NCBI RefSeq assembly: GCF_016463295.1
Contig: NZ_JAEMRO010000015.1
Coordinates: forward strand, 1 to 38,041
Direction: 5' to 3'
Source of the DNA: Brevundimonas sp.
GTDB taxonomy: Bacteria > Pseudomonadota > Alphaproteobacteria > Caulobacterales > Caulobacteraceae
DNA length: 38,041 nucleotides
Below the pieces are notes generated by a model that saw only the letters and a program-made list of their open reading frames with translations, was not told where the DNA came from and made no database searches. Shown one piece after another: positions 1 through 9,506 of this stretch. The position numbers and the translations under genes are program-made. Position 1 is the first letter of the stretch; each line of letters starts with the position of its first letter.

Positions 1-130
1 GTTCGTCTCGTCGTCCCTTCGGGCCCCACGGTCACAACCGCGTGAAGCCAGCGCACTGCATATAGGCGCTGTTTCCTGACGGGTCATGACCGAATGGGGG
101 CAAACCGGCATGAATTTGGTCGCAGCCCCA

Positions 131-163
131 AAGAAAAACGCCCCCGACCTTGGTCGAGGGCGT
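131..163 (-). terminator. Rho-independent terminator after sucD
   Basis: Read on the minus strand, this is a stem of about 11 bp with one mismatch (arms 138–149 and 152–163, very tight loop), followed by a T-rich tract (the A-run at 131–138 on the plus strand). It lies just past the sucD stop, so it probably ends the sucCD transcript. Confidence 0.8.
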
Positions 164-187
164 CCTCAGATGAACCGGACTGGCCGT

Positions 188-1090
188 TCAGCCCTTCAGC
201 ACTTCCACCAGCGTCTTGCCCAGGCGGGCGGGCGACGGCGAGACGCGGATGCCCGCCGCCTCCATGGCCGCGATCTTGCTCTCAGCATCGCCCTTGCCGC
301 CCGAAACGATGGCACCGGCGTGGCCCATGGTGCGACCAGCCGGGGCCGTGCGGCCCGCGATGAAGCCGGCCATGGGCTTGGAGCGGCCCTTCTTCGCTTC
401 GTCGATCAGGAACTGGGCGGCGTCTTCCTCGGCCCCGCCACCGATTTCGCCGATCATGATGATGGAGTGGGTCTCCGGATCGGCCAGGAACAGTTCCAGC
501 ACGTCGATGAATTCGGTGCCCTTGACCGGGTCGCCGCCGATGCCGACGGCCGTGGTCTGGCCCAGGCCCTCGTTGGTGGTCTGGAACACCGCCTCATAGG
601 TCAGGGTGCCGGACCGCGAGACGATGCCGACATTGCCCTTGGAGAAGATGCTGCCCGGCATGATGCCGATCTTGCACTCGTTGGGCGTCAGGATGCCGGG
701 GCAGTTGGGGCCCAGCAGGCGCGACTTGGAGTTCTCGAGGCGGCGCTTGACCTTGACCATGTCCATCACCGGAATGCCCTCGGTGATGCAGGTGATGAAG
801 GGGATCTCGGCCTCGATGGCCTCGATGATGGCGTCGGCCGCGCCCGACGGCGGCACATAGATGACCGAGGCGTCGGCACCGATCGCGTCCTTGGCTTCAG
901 CGACCGAGGCATAGATCGGCAAGGTTTCGCCGTGGCTGCCCGTCCAGGTCTGGCCGCCCTTGGTCGGGTGCACGCCGCCAACCATCTGGGTGCCGTGATA
1001 GGCCAGCGCCTGTTCGGTATGGAAACCACCCGTCTTGCCGGTCAGGCCCTGGACGATAATCTTAGTGTTCTTGTCGACGAGGATGGACAT
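188..1090 (-). CDS. sucD: Succinyl-CoA synthetase (ADP-forming) subunit alpha
   Basis: Alpha subunit of the TCA-cycle enzyme that converts succinyl-CoA, ADP and phosphate to succinate, CoA and ATP in the cytoplasm. The 300-residue length fits the family. The N-terminus ([20 protein letters not shown]) is the CoA-binding Rossmann domain. The phosphorylated catalytic histidine is H257 in the GHAGAI motif. The partner sucC lies upstream on the same strand, but the two are separated by about 2.2 kb holding two exported proteins and a toxin–antitoxin pair. The toxin stop is only about 20 bp before the sucD start, so sucD is either read through from the TA genes or has a promoter inside them. A terminator follows. 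Confidence 0.97.
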   Translation of the reverse strand: MSILVDKNTKIIVQGLTGKTGGFHTEQALAYHGTQMVGGVHPTKGGQTWTGSHGETLPIYASVAEAKDAIGADASVIYVPPSGAADAIIEAIEAEIPFITCITEGIPVMDMVKVKRRLENSKSRLLGPNCPGILTPNECKIGIMPGSIFSKGNVGIVSRSGTLTYEAVFQTTNEGLGQTTAVGIGGDPVKGTEFIDVLELFLADPETHSIIMIGEIGGGAEEDAAQFLIDEAKKGRSKPMAGFIAGRTAPAGRTMGHAGAIVSGGKGDAESKIAAMEAAGIRVSPSPARLGKTLVEVLKG

Positions 1091-1111
1091 GGCGGCTCGC
1101 TCTTCTGTGCT

Positions 1112-1534
1112 TCAGGCGGGGAGGAAGGGGTTTACGACGCGGACGGACCCATAGGTCTGGCCGTGATTCAGATCTTCGGAATAGACGGTCTTGGCCCCCA
1201 GCCGCTCAGCGGCGGCGATGATGGCCCCGTCCCAATAGGACAGCTGATAGCGGCGGGCGTGATCGATGCCGGCGCGCACGACAGTAAAATCGACTGGCTG
1301 AAATGCCTTCTTCGACAACCGCATGACCCACTCCCTTGCTTCATCGGCAGTTAGGGGGACGGAGCCCTTGCGCTGGGCATTGACATAGAATTCGGCCAGC
1401 ACCTGCCCCGACGTACCGAACCGCGTCGTCAGCAGTTCGACCGCCCGCTCGTATTTCACGGGCTCATCGACCGAGCCTAGCGCGGCGTAGATCAGAATGT
1501 TGGTGTCAAGGAAGACCTCAGTATTCGCGATCAA
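1112..1534 (-). CDS. PIN-domain ribonuclease toxin (VapC-like)
   Basis: A 140-residue PIN-domain protein. The acidic residues of the metal site are visible: D in FLDTN near the N-terminus, E in LAEF, D in YWDGA and D in SEDLN. Members of this family are usually toxins that cut RNA, often tRNA or rRNA. The reading frame starts at TTG and overlaps the 3' end of the antitoxin gene by 17 bp, an arrangement typical of TA operons. The TTG start is chosen because FLDTN must lie close to the N-terminus. The gene sits between sucC and sucD in the same direction. The RNA target cannot be told from sequence. Confidence 0.88.
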   Translation of the reverse strand: MIANTEVFLDTNILIYAALGSVDEPVKYERAVELLTTRFGTSGQVLAEFYVNAQRKGSVPLTADEAREWVMRLSKKAFQPVDFTVVRAGIDHARRYQLSYWDGAIIAAAERLGAKTVYSEDLNHGQTYGSVRVVNPFLPA

Positions 1535-1778
1535 ACCGAGGATCCCCGCTGTAAATTTCTTCCCGGGGGCCAGGTCGCCAATCGCCCATGCGGCCCTTGC
1601 TCTCGCGCGCCAGCTTCAGCAGCGCCTCGGTCGCCTCGTCGTGCTCGACTTCCTGCTCGACGATCCGGGCTAGGAACCCGCGCACCATCTCGTTGACGCT
1701 GGTCCGCTTCATGGCCGCCAGCACCCGCACCTTGTCCAGCAGGTCGTCGTCGATGGCGAGGGTGAGGTTTCGGGTCAC
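1518..1778 (-). CDS. Antitoxin of the VapBC-like pair (ribbon-helix-helix type)
   Basis: An 86-residue protein. Its N-terminus (MTRNLTLAIDDDLLDKVRVL) is a beta strand followed by helices, as in ribbon-helix-helix antitoxins of the DUF6364/VapB kind. The acidic, flexible C-terminus would bind the PIN toxin encoded just downstream, with which the gene overlaps. The start is GTG at 1778. Such antitoxins normally repress their own promoter, which would lie in 1779–1826. A decayed copy of the first part of this gene lies at 2560–2618. Confidence 0.85.
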   Translation of the reverse strand: MTRNLTLAIDDDLLDKVRVLAAMKRTSVNEMVRGFLARIVEQEVEHDEATEALLKLARESKGRMGDWRPGPREEIYSGDPRFDREY

Positions 1779-1826
1779 GCCCCAAATCTACACGGGTTAT
1801 GTGGAGCACACAATCCGTGGACAATC

Positions 1827-2432
1827 CTATTGCTTGGGACGCATATACATCATCATCGTCCCGCCATCGAACTCGTCGCTCTCATCATTGATCAAGATCA
1901 TGTGCAGGTTGCCCAGATAGGCCGATTGCGCCACGGCCGCATCGGATGGGCGCACAGGCGTGCGCACCCCGCCCTGCTGGCTGAAGGCGTAGCCTGCCAT
2001 TCCGTCCTGCGTGAGTGCGCGATGCATGTCCATGCCGACCCACTGACGCAGCAGGGGGCGAGGATCAGGGGTAAGCGGTGCCTTCGTTTCAAAATTTCCG
2101 CCCATCACGGCACAGACATTCATGGCCAGGCCTGCTTCCTCAAAGGACTGGGTCGCGGTTCCCACCATCAGCAGACTGATCGCCCCGTCGTCCTCCGCGT
2201 TCATCAGGACCGTTACGGTGTCAAAAGGGCTGTCTGGGTCGCCAGCAAAAGCATCTCCCGGTATCTCGGCCCAGCCTGCCGAACGGCCCATGGTGAGTGC
2301 GCGCGCCCCGTCTCCTTGACCTTCGCCGCATAGCGTTTTGAAGTGGCCGAAAAGGGCTGACTGCTCCTGCGCTACCGCCGACGTGGCCATCAGTGACAGA
2401 GCCGCGACCGAAGCCGCCAGAAATCGAACCAT
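1827..2432 (-). CDS. Exported protein of unknown function (paralog of 2668–3258)
   Basis: A 201-residue protein with a clear Sec signal peptide ending near ATSAVAQ, so probably periplasmic. I do not recognise the family. Two cysteines, one early in the mature part (TLCGEGQGD) and one central (MNVCAVMGG), could form a disulfide and have counterparts in the neighbouring 196-residue protein. Both share the pattern LxMVGTxTxxxxxxxxxMxxC, so they are diverged duplicates. A strong ribosome site (GGAGGGGG) precedes the ATG. The gene lies between sucC and sucD, upstream of the antitoxin. Confidence 0.75.
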   Translation of the reverse strand: MVRFLAASVAALSLMATSAVAQEQSALFGHFKTLCGEGQGDGARALTMGRSAGWAEIPGDAFAGDPDSPFDTVTVLMNAEDDGAISLLMVGTATQSFEEAGLAMNVCAVMGGNFETKAPLTPDPRPLLRQWVGMDMHRALTQDGMAGYAFSQQGGVRTPVRPSDAAVAQSAYLGNLHMILINDESDEFDGGTMMMYMRPKQ

Positions 2433-2559
2433 GAAACCCCCTCCAGCTGACGTCTGTCGTCAGCGATAATGCCTGGATATCAGGGATTGCAGACGGCGCT
2501 ACGTCAACGCAAGGCGAAACGCATCTCGCTGCATTGACGCCTGGTCACGTCATAGCCGT

Positions 2560-2618
2560 CAGCACCCCCACCATGTCCAGCAGGTCGTCGTCGATGGCGA
2601 GGGTCAGGTTTCGGTCAC
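2560..2618 (-). pseudogene. Decayed copy of the antitoxin 5' end
   Basis: This stretch is nearly identical to 1719–1778, the start of the antitoxin gene. It contains the shared block CAGGTCGTCGTCGATGGCGA, and the similarity continues into the flank (compare 1779–1817 with 2619–2660, both with an ACAATCCGTG or GCACAATCCGTG block). Relative to the intact gene one C is missing after the GTG start codon, which shifts the frame, and the similarity ends after about 20 codons. It is a remnant of a duplication that also produced the two exported paralogs. Confidence 0.8.
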
Positions 2619-2667
2619 GGCAATAATCTGCCGGGTTACGTCGAGCGCACAATCCGTGCGCGGCGCT

Positions 2668-3257
2668 CTAGTCGATGCGCGGCAGGATGTAGAGCAAGGT
2701 CGAGCCTCGACCTGTCCGATCCAGGGCGATCAGGCGCATCTGCCCTGTACCGGCCATATCGAGGAACTGGGCGTCGCTCAGGCTGCGTGACGGTGCGCGG
2801 CCTTCCGGCGTCTGAAGCCAGGCGTAGGCCTCCAGCCCCATGCCACGAACGGGCGCAAAACCCATGACCTGGCGCAGGCGGGCATCCACCGCGCTGTGGT
2901 CGGCCGGCTGGGCGCTGACGCCACAGAACTCCATCACCACCGTCTCCCCACCGAGGCGCCGCGTCATGGTCCCGACCATCACCAGGCTGACATCCGTGGC
3001 ATTGGTGCGCATGAAGCCTGCGCGATCCGAGCTGTTGCGCATGCGTGGCACCATGCTTTCCGGCACGGGTGCAAAGCCCTGCGCCTGGGCCAGGCTAGAC
3101 ACCTGCCCCCGGTCGCCCTGGGCCGCGACGCAAATGCCGTCAAGCGCCGCGATCAGGTCGGTCGGTGCCGGCGCGGCCTGATCCTGAGCCAGCGCCGTTG
3201 CGGACGACGCCGAAAGGGCAAGCCCGAAGAGGACCGCTCGGCGCAGGCTGGCGAACA

Positions 3258-3258
<1 letters not shown>
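2668..3258 (-). CDS. Exported protein of unknown function, coupled to sucC
   Basis: A 196-residue protein with a signal peptide ending near ATALAQ, so probably periplasmic. It is a diverged paralog of the protein at 1827–2432, sharing two cysteine positions, an LVMVGTMT segment and a similar C-terminus ([10 protein letters not shown] against TMMMYMRPKQ). Its ATG overlaps the sucC stop by one base (TGATG), so translation is probably coupled to sucC. The function is unknown; this arrangement suggests co-expression with the TCA-cycle gene rather than a proven role in it. Confidence 0.78.
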
Positions 3259-4448
<1,190 letters not shown>

Positions 4449-4483
4449 GGGAGACCGCCGGACTGGGGAGGAGAGTTGCGGCG

Positions 4484-4513
4484 CTTATAGGCGTGGGGCC
4501 TCGACCGGCGCAA
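4484..4513 (-). promoter_or_regulatory. Candidate promoter of sucC
   Basis: On the minus strand a TTGCGC box (4508–4513) and a TATAAG box (4484–4489) are 18 bp apart and would start transcription roughly 30 bases before the sucC ATG. This is a sequence match only. Confidence 0.35.
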
Positions 4514-4518
4514 CCGTC

Positions 4519-4664
4519 TCCCTCCCCCTGCGGGGGAGGGGGCTCGCGCAGCGAGCGGGTGGGGAGGGCTCGGCGACAAGGACGCAGTCGGAGCATGGTT
4601 TGCCCTGGTCCTCCCCACCCGGTCTTCGCTCCGCTTCGACCACCCTCCCCCGAGGGGAAGGGAG
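4519..4664. repeat. GC-rich inverted intergenic repeat (REP/BIME-like)
   Basis: Two related units face each other. The left one (4519–4568) holds CCTCCCCCTGCGGGGGAGG, then a GCTCGCGCAGCGAGC hairpin, then GGGTGGGGAGG. The right one (4610–4664) holds CCTCCCCACCC, a TCG/CGA-rich middle, then CCCTCCCCCGAGGGGAAGGG. Together they form a large imperfect palindrome around a spacer of about 40 bp. Such elements are common between genes in Caulobacterales. It may also end transcription of the MFS gene upstream. Confidence 0.7.
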
Positions 4665-4677
4665 AACACCTTGGGCC

Positions 4678-6216
4678 TTAGTCCACCCAGTCCTTCTTCA
4701 GCGTCCGCGACGCGCCGATCAGCAGGATGGACGCCAGCACATAGAAGCCCATGCCGGTGTAGATGGCCCAGCGCAGGCTTTCGTCACCGAAGCGCGGTGC
4801 CAGAAGATCGCTCATCCAGCCGAAATAGAAGAAGCCGACCGCGATCCCCAGAAGGTTGTTGAGCAGCAGGAACAGGGCCGAGGCGGTGGTGCGCATGGCC
4901 GGTGGCACCAGATGCTGGACCGAGGCCGTGATCGGCCCCAGCCAGGACAGGTTCAGCCCCGTCGGGATCAGGAAGATCAGGAAGGCCATGGTCAGGCCCC
5001 AGGCCTTGTCCGCCCCCGGCATGACCTGTTCGATCACCCAGGCCGAATTCATCGCCAGGATGAAGCACGGGGCCGAGATCAGAAAGGCGATGGCGGGCAC
5101 CAGCGGATAGGCGCCCTTGCCGCGCTTGGCCAGCTTGTCGGCGATCATCCCACCGCCCCAGATGCCCGCAATGCCGCCGATCAGGGCGATGCCGGAATAG
5201 TACCAGGACACCTCCGTCAGCGTCATCTCGAAGCTGCGGATGAAGAACAGCGGCAGCCAGCCCGCGATGCCATAACCGCAGACCGAGGAGGATGCCGCCC
5301 CCAGCGCCAGCAGCCAGAAGCTCTTCTTGGGCACGACGACCGAGGCCGTGGCGCGTGCGATAAACAGGGAAATGCCGATCACCCCGGCCAGCAGAGCCCC
5401 GAATCCGGCGGTCAGGCCTGCGGAGACCGCTCCGGCGCTGATCGCCTGGACCAGGCCGGTGGCGGCGGCGATGGCGGCCACGACCATCATGACGATGGCG
5501 GTGATAGTCCCGACCCGCGATGTGCCATGCAGCGCTCCGGGGCGAGCGGGGGCGACGGGCGGCGGAGGTGCGATCCGCGCCGCGTCCTGCCCCCCGCGCG
5601 GCGGGTCCTTGACCGTCATGCGCAACAGCGGCGCGACCAGCAGGCCCAGCAGGCCGACGACGATGAAGGCCGTCTGCCAGCCATAGGCCGCGGCCAGCAG
5701 ACCGCCGACCAACGTCCCTGCCGCCGTGCCCAGCGGGATTCCGAAGGCGAAGGCGGCGAGCGCCCGCGCCCTCTGATGCGGCGGGAAATAGTCGGCGACC
5801 AGCGAATAGGCCGGGGCCACGCCGCCCGCCTCGCCGACACCCACGCCCATGCGATAGAGGAACAGCTGGCCGAACGATCCGGCCACGCCGCACAGGGCCG
5901 TGAAACCGCTCCACACCGCCAGCGCCCCGGTCATGATCCACACCCGGCTGTAGCGATCGGCCAGCCAGGCCAGCGGAATGGCCAGGGTCGAATAGACCGA
6001 GGCGAAGGCGATACCGCCCAGCAAGCCGAATTGGCTGTCCGACATGTTGAAATGCGCCTTCAGCGGCGCGGCCAGGATGCCGATGATCTGGCGATCCACG
6101 AAGTTCAGCATGTAGACCAGGATCAGGATCGCCAGCACATAGAAGCGATAGCCGGTCGAGGGCACCGGGGCCTCTGGCGTCCCGGGAGATGCGGCGGCGA
6201 CGTCCGTGGTGCTCAT
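4678..6216 (-). CDS. MFS transporter, spinster-like family
   Basis: About 512 residues when started at 6216, where AAGGA lies 6 bases before the ATG; an upstream in-frame ATG has no such site. The N-terminal half is typical of bacterial spinster-like MFS carriers: FVDRQIIGILAAPLKAHF in helix 1 and the following loop, DSQFGLLGGIAFASVYST, then the WLADRYSR loop. The central region is longer than usual, with a proline-rich loop (near PPPPVAPARPG) followed by two additional hydrophobic stretches. The substrate is unknown. A TonB receptor lies upstream on the same strand, but a terminator between them argues for separate transcripts. Uptake of the same nutrient by both is possible but unproven. 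Confidence 0.88.
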   Translation of the reverse strand: MSTTDVAAASPGTPEAPVPSTGYRFYVLAILILVYMLNFVDRQIIGILAAPLKAHFNMSDSQFGLLGGIAFASVYSTLAIPLAWLADRYSRVWIMTGALAVWSGFTALCGVAGSFGQLFLYRMGVGVGEAGGVAPAYSLVADYFPPHQRARALAAFAFGIPLGTAAGTLVGGLLAAAYGWQTAFIVVGLLGLLVAPLLRMTVKDPPRGGQDAARIAPPPPVAPARPGALHGTSRVGTITAIVMMVVAAIAAATGLVQAISAGAVSAGLTAGFGALLAGVIGISLFIARATASVVVPKKSFWLLALGAASSSVCGYGIAGWLPLFFIRSFEMTLTEVSWYYSGIALIGGIAGIWGGGMIADKLAKRGKGAYPLVPAIAFLISAPCFILAMNSAWVIEQVMPGADKAWGLTMAFLIFLIPTGLNLSWLGPITASVQHLVPPAMRTTASALFLLLNNLLGIAVGFFYFGWMSDLLAPRFGDESLRWAIYTGMGFYVLASILLIGASRTLKKDWVD

Positions 6217-6281
6217 GGCGTTTCCTTCGATGTCTTCTTGTTCTTGATCGAACCGTAGCGGCACCGTTGGCCACCGCAACG

Positions 6282-6315
6282 AAAAAGGGCGGCGGCCCTT
6301 TCGAACCGCCGCCCT
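6282..6315 (-). terminator. Rho-independent terminator after the TonB receptor gene
   Basis: A perfect 10-bp stem (AGGGCGGCGG at 6286–6295 and CCGCCGCCCT at 6306–6315) with a 10-base loop is followed on the minus strand by a run of five T. It ends the transcript of the receptor gene just before the MFS gene. Confidence 0.85.
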
Positions 6316-6333
6316 GATCGGAAAAGCCGGACC

Positions 6334-8604
6334 CTAGTAGCGGGCCGACAGCTTGATCATCACCGTCTGGGGCGCACCGTAGTAGGCGGTGCGGATGTTG
6401 CCGACGGACGAGAACTCCTGCGCGTCTGTCCGGTAGACCTCGTTCAGGATGTTCTGGCCATAGACGCCGACCGTGTAGCGGCCCGAGACGTCGGTCCAGG
6501 CCACGCGGGCGTCGAACAGCCAGTAGTCGTCCTGGAACATGCCGGGCAGTTCGACCGCGCTGTTCACCGGGGTGTTGTCGACGGCCAGGGCCATGCGGCT
6601 GCGGTATTTGGCGACACCACCAAAGGTGACCTCGCCGCCGCCGTTCGGAACCTCGGCGACATATTGCAGGCCATAGCGGGCGGTGACGCGCGGCGAGAAG
6701 GCCGGTTCCTGGAAGGCGCGGCTGCCGCCGAAGGCCGTGAAGCGGGCGTCGGCGAACTCGTCATACTCGGCGTCCAGCAGGCCGATCTGGGTGTCGAACG
6801 TCAGGTTCGGCGTGATGGCGAAGGTGCCCTCGATCTCGAGACCCGAGATGTTCAGGGCTCCGGCGTTGATGACGCTCAGCACGGGGGCCGGCAGTTCGGT
6901 GATCGGGTCGATGTCCAGGCCCGACACGCGGGCCTGGAAATCCTTGTACTCGGTTGTGAAGGCCGCCACGTTCAGGCGCAGACGGCTGTCATAGCCCGTG
7001 GCCTTGAAGCCGATCTCGTAGCTGTCGGCCGTTTCCGGATCGTAGCGCGTCGCCTCGGCCGCCGAGTTGGCCCGGCCGTTGTAGCCGCCCGACTTGAAGC
7101 CTTGCGAGAAGCGGCCGTACAGCATGACCTGATCGGTCAGCTGATAGTCGATCGACGCCATGTAGGAGGTGTCTTCAAAGCTGGCTTCCGGCGGCGCGAA
7201 CGGGAAGGTCGCATTGAAGGCGGGCAGGGCGCTGAAGAAGGTCGACGTCGTGCGACGATAGTCCTTGTCCTCTTCCGTGTAGCGGATGCCGCCCGAAATC
7301 CGCAGGGCATCGGTCAGGGCATAGCTGACATTGCCGTAGGCGGCCTTGGAGGTCGTCTCCAGGGTGTCATCGACGGTACGCAGGAAGCCGGAGTTCAGGA
7401 ACAGCGGCCCCAGCAGGTCGTCGGCATAGGCCTCCTGATGCGAATCGATGTTTTCGCGCAGGTAATACAGGCCACCGACGGCGGTCAGCGGACCGGAATC
7501 GTAGGTCAGCTGCAGTTCCTGGCTGAACTGGTCCTGATCCACGGCGACCAGGGCGCTGGACACCTCGCGCGGCGTCGCGTCGAAATCGATGTAGTCGTCG
7601 GTGTTCAGCCGACGATAGGCCGTGATCGACTTCAGGGTCAGGGCGTCGCTGAAGTCGTAGCCGACGTTCAGGGCGATACCGCGCGATTCCAGGCGTGTCT
7701 CATTGGGCAGGGTCGGATCGACCACCGTCTGGAACTGATAGCGAGGCAGGGGCGAGGGCACAGTCACGATGGTCTGGCCGCTGGAGCCCACCAGATTGTT
7801 GGTGTTCTGGCCGACCGTCAGGCCCGCATCGTCCGTCGAATAGTCCGCCGTCAGATCGACCCGCAGGTTGGACATCGGGTCCCAGGCCAGGGTGGCACGC
7901 ACGGCCTGGGTGTTCTTGTCGTTGTATTCCTCGCCCGTGACCGGGTTGGAGACATAGCCGCCGCGCTCTGAGTGCAAGGCCGAAATGCCGAAGGCCAGCG
8001 TATCGCCGATCGGGCCGGAGACGGCACCCTGAACGTCGATCATGTCATAGCTGCCGTAGGCGACCGAGCCGCGCGCGCGGAAGGTCTGCCCCGGCCGGCG
8101 CGACACCAGACGCAGCGCGCCACCGATGGTGTTCTTGCCGTACAGCGTGCCCTGCGGCCCCCGCAGAACCTCGATCCGCTCCAGGTCCAGCAGGTCGAAC
8201 TGCGTCCCGCGAATGCGGCTGTAGTAGACGTCGTCGACATAGACGCCGACCGCAGGGTCGAAGGTCTGCAGGGCGTCGGGCTGGCCGATACCGCGGATAT
8301 AGATGTTGGTGGCGTTCGACGAGCCACGGCCTTGCACGAGGTTCAGGTTGGGCACCGAGCCCTGCAGGTCGGTGACCTGGGTCGCGCCCGTCCGCTCCAG
8401 CGTCTCGCCCGAGAAGGCCGAGACGGCCAGCGGCGTGCGTTGCAGCGATTCACTGGTGCGCCGCGCGGTGACGACGATGTCTTCCAGACCCGCCGCCTGG
8501 TCCTGCGGAGCCGTCGCGACGGGTGCCTCCTGTGCCAGGGCCAGCCCCGACAATGCAGTCCATGCGGCACCGGCCAGCAGTGCGGTCTTTACGTAGCGAT
8601 TCAT
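6334..8604 (-). CDS. TonB-dependent outer-membrane receptor
   Basis: A receptor of 756 residues. A signal peptide ends at LALAQ; a TonB-box-like stretch (EDIVVTARR) and a plug domain with NIYIRGIG and RGPQGTLYGKNTIGG follow in the first 150 residues. The rest is a 22-strand-type barrel ending in the aromatic residue Y, as outer-membrane insertion requires. Receptors of this type take up large or scarce substrates with TonB energy. The absence of siderophore-biosynthesis or haem genes nearby leaves the ligand open. The start at 8604 places the signal peptide at the N-terminus; an ATG 12 bases upstream is also in frame. A TetR gene is divergent and probably regulates it. Confidence 0.93.
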   Translation of the reverse strand: MNRYVKTALLAGAAWTALSGLALAQEAPVATAPQDQAAGLEDIVVTARRTSESLQRTPLAVSAFSGETLERTGATQVTDLQGSVPNLNLVQGRGSSNATNIYIRGIGQPDALQTFDPAVGVYVDDVYYSRIRGTQFDLLDLERIEVLRGPQGTLYGKNTIGGALRLVSRRPGQTFRARGSVAYGSYDMIDVQGAVSGPIGDTLAFGISALHSERGGYVSNPVTGEEYNDKNTQAVRATLAWDPMSNLRVDLTADYSTDDAGLTVGQNTNNLVGSSGQTIVTVPSPLPRYQFQTVVDPTLPNETRLESRGIALNVGYDFSDALTLKSITAYRRLNTDDYIDFDATPREVSSALVAVDQDQFSQELQLTYDSGPLTAVGGLYYLRENIDSHQEAYADDLLGPLFLNSGFLRTVDDTLETTSKAAYGNVSYALTDALRISGGIRYTEEDKDYRRTTSTFFSALPAFNATFPFAPPEASFEDTSYMASIDYQLTDQVMLYGRFSQGFKSGGYNGRANSAAEATRYDPETADSYEIGFKATGYDSRLRLNVAAFTTEYKDFQARVSGLDIDPITELPAPVLSVINAGALNISGLEIEGTFAITPNLTFDTQIGLLDAEYDEFADARFTAFGGSRAFQEPAFSPRVTARYGLQYVAEVPNGGGEVTFGGVAKYRSRMALAVDNTPVNSAVELPGMFQDDYWLFDARVAWTDVSGRYTVGVYGQNILNEVYRTDAQEFSSVGNIRTAYYGAPQTVMIKLSARY

Positions 8605-8651
8605 GATGAGCCCCAATCCTGATGTTTCGTCCCGGACGCTTATTTATTCAG

Positions 8652-8698
8652 CGTTCAATGATTTTCGGTGAACGTAACCGGTTTCCGCCCGCTGTCAA
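8652..8698 (-). promoter_or_regulatory. Candidate promoter and operator between TonB receptor and TetR gene
   Basis: On the minus strand TTGACA (8693–8698) lies 16 bp from a weak TACGTT box (8671–8676). An inverted repeat, CGTTCA (8652–8657) and TGAACG (8669–8674), overlaps the second box and the region just after it. Its place between a receptor and a divergent TetR gene is that expected for a repressor site. This is inferred from sequence only. Confidence 0.45.
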
Positions 8699-8783
8699 AC
8701 GGTGGCGCTTACCCTGGGTCATGTGCGCGCCCGACTGTGGCCCCGTTGCCATGACCGGCGGATGAGGCCTAAGCCTTGCCGTC

Positions 8784-9506
8784 ATGACCCGGTCCGTCGC
8801 CAAATCCGCTTCCGATGCCAGTGCCGCGCCTGCCCGGCGCGGCCGCCCCCGCAAGGCGTCGGAGGCTGGCCTTGCCGACACGCGCGATCTGATCCTGGAC
8901 GCGGCCGAGGATCTGTTTTCCAAACACGGCTTCTATGGCGTCACCATCCGCGAGGTGGCGCGCGAGGCGGGCGTGGATACCGCCCTGATCCACTATTATT
9001 TCACGGCCAAGCGCGGCCTGTTCGACGCCGTATTCCTGCGCCGGGCCGAGGTCTGGAACAATGAGCGGGTCGACGCCATCAACCGCTATGCGACCGAGAA
9101 CGCCGGCACGATGACGCTGGAGGGATTGCTCGAGGCCTTCCTGCGCCCGCCGTTCCAGTGGTCCTTGAAGGGCGGACCGGGGTGGAAGCACTATTCGGCC
9201 CTGGTGGCCCAGACCAATGCCAATCCGGCCTTCGGGGGCGAGACCATGGCTCGCTATTTCGACCCGGCGATCCATCGTCTGATCGAACTGATCCGAAAGG
9301 TCCTGCCGGGCGCGCGAGAGGTCGATCTGTACTGGGCCTGGCACAACCTGTCGGGCGCCCTGACCCTGACGCTGGGTGAGACCGGGCGGCTGGATCGGCT
9401 GTCCAACGGTCTGTGTCGCTCCGGCGATCTGGAGACGGCGTCCGACTATATGGTGCGGTTCGCGGCGGCCGGATTTCGCGCGGTCTGCACCCCTAGCGAA
9501 GCGTGA
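8784..9506 (+). CDS. TetR/AcrR-family transcriptional regulator
   Basis: A 240-residue regulator. After a basic, disordered start (RRGRPRKAS) comes the TetR helix-turn-helix at about residues 33–80, with LILDAAEDLFSKHGFYGVTI and IREVAREAGVDTALIHYYF. The C-terminal helical domain would bind a ligand, not identifiable here. The gene is divergent from the TonB receptor across 179 bp holding a palindrome, so the receptor is the likely target. The 3' end overlaps the convergent DUF2141 gene by 14 bp. No strong ribosome site is seen before the ATG. Confidence 0.92.
   Translation: MTRSVAKSASDASAAPARRGRPRKASEAGLADTRDLILDAAEDLFSKHGFYGVTIREVAREAGVDTALIHYYFTAKRGLFDAVFLRRAEVWNNERVDAINRYATENAGTMTLEGLLEAFLRPPFQWSLKGGPGWKHYSALVAQTNANPAFGGETMARYFDPAIHRLIELIRKVLPGAREVDLYWAWHNLSGALTLTLGETGRLDRLSNGLCRSGDLETASDYMVRFAAAGFRAVCTPSEA

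Noticed and set aside
1..130. Possible gene end or start at the left edge
   Set aside because: No reading frame with recognisable features is seen; it is probably the promoter region of a gene to the left.
86..1354. Long plus-strand reading frame opposite sucD and the toxin
   Set aside because: It lies antisense to clear genes, has no recognisable domain, and is the expected product of high GC content.
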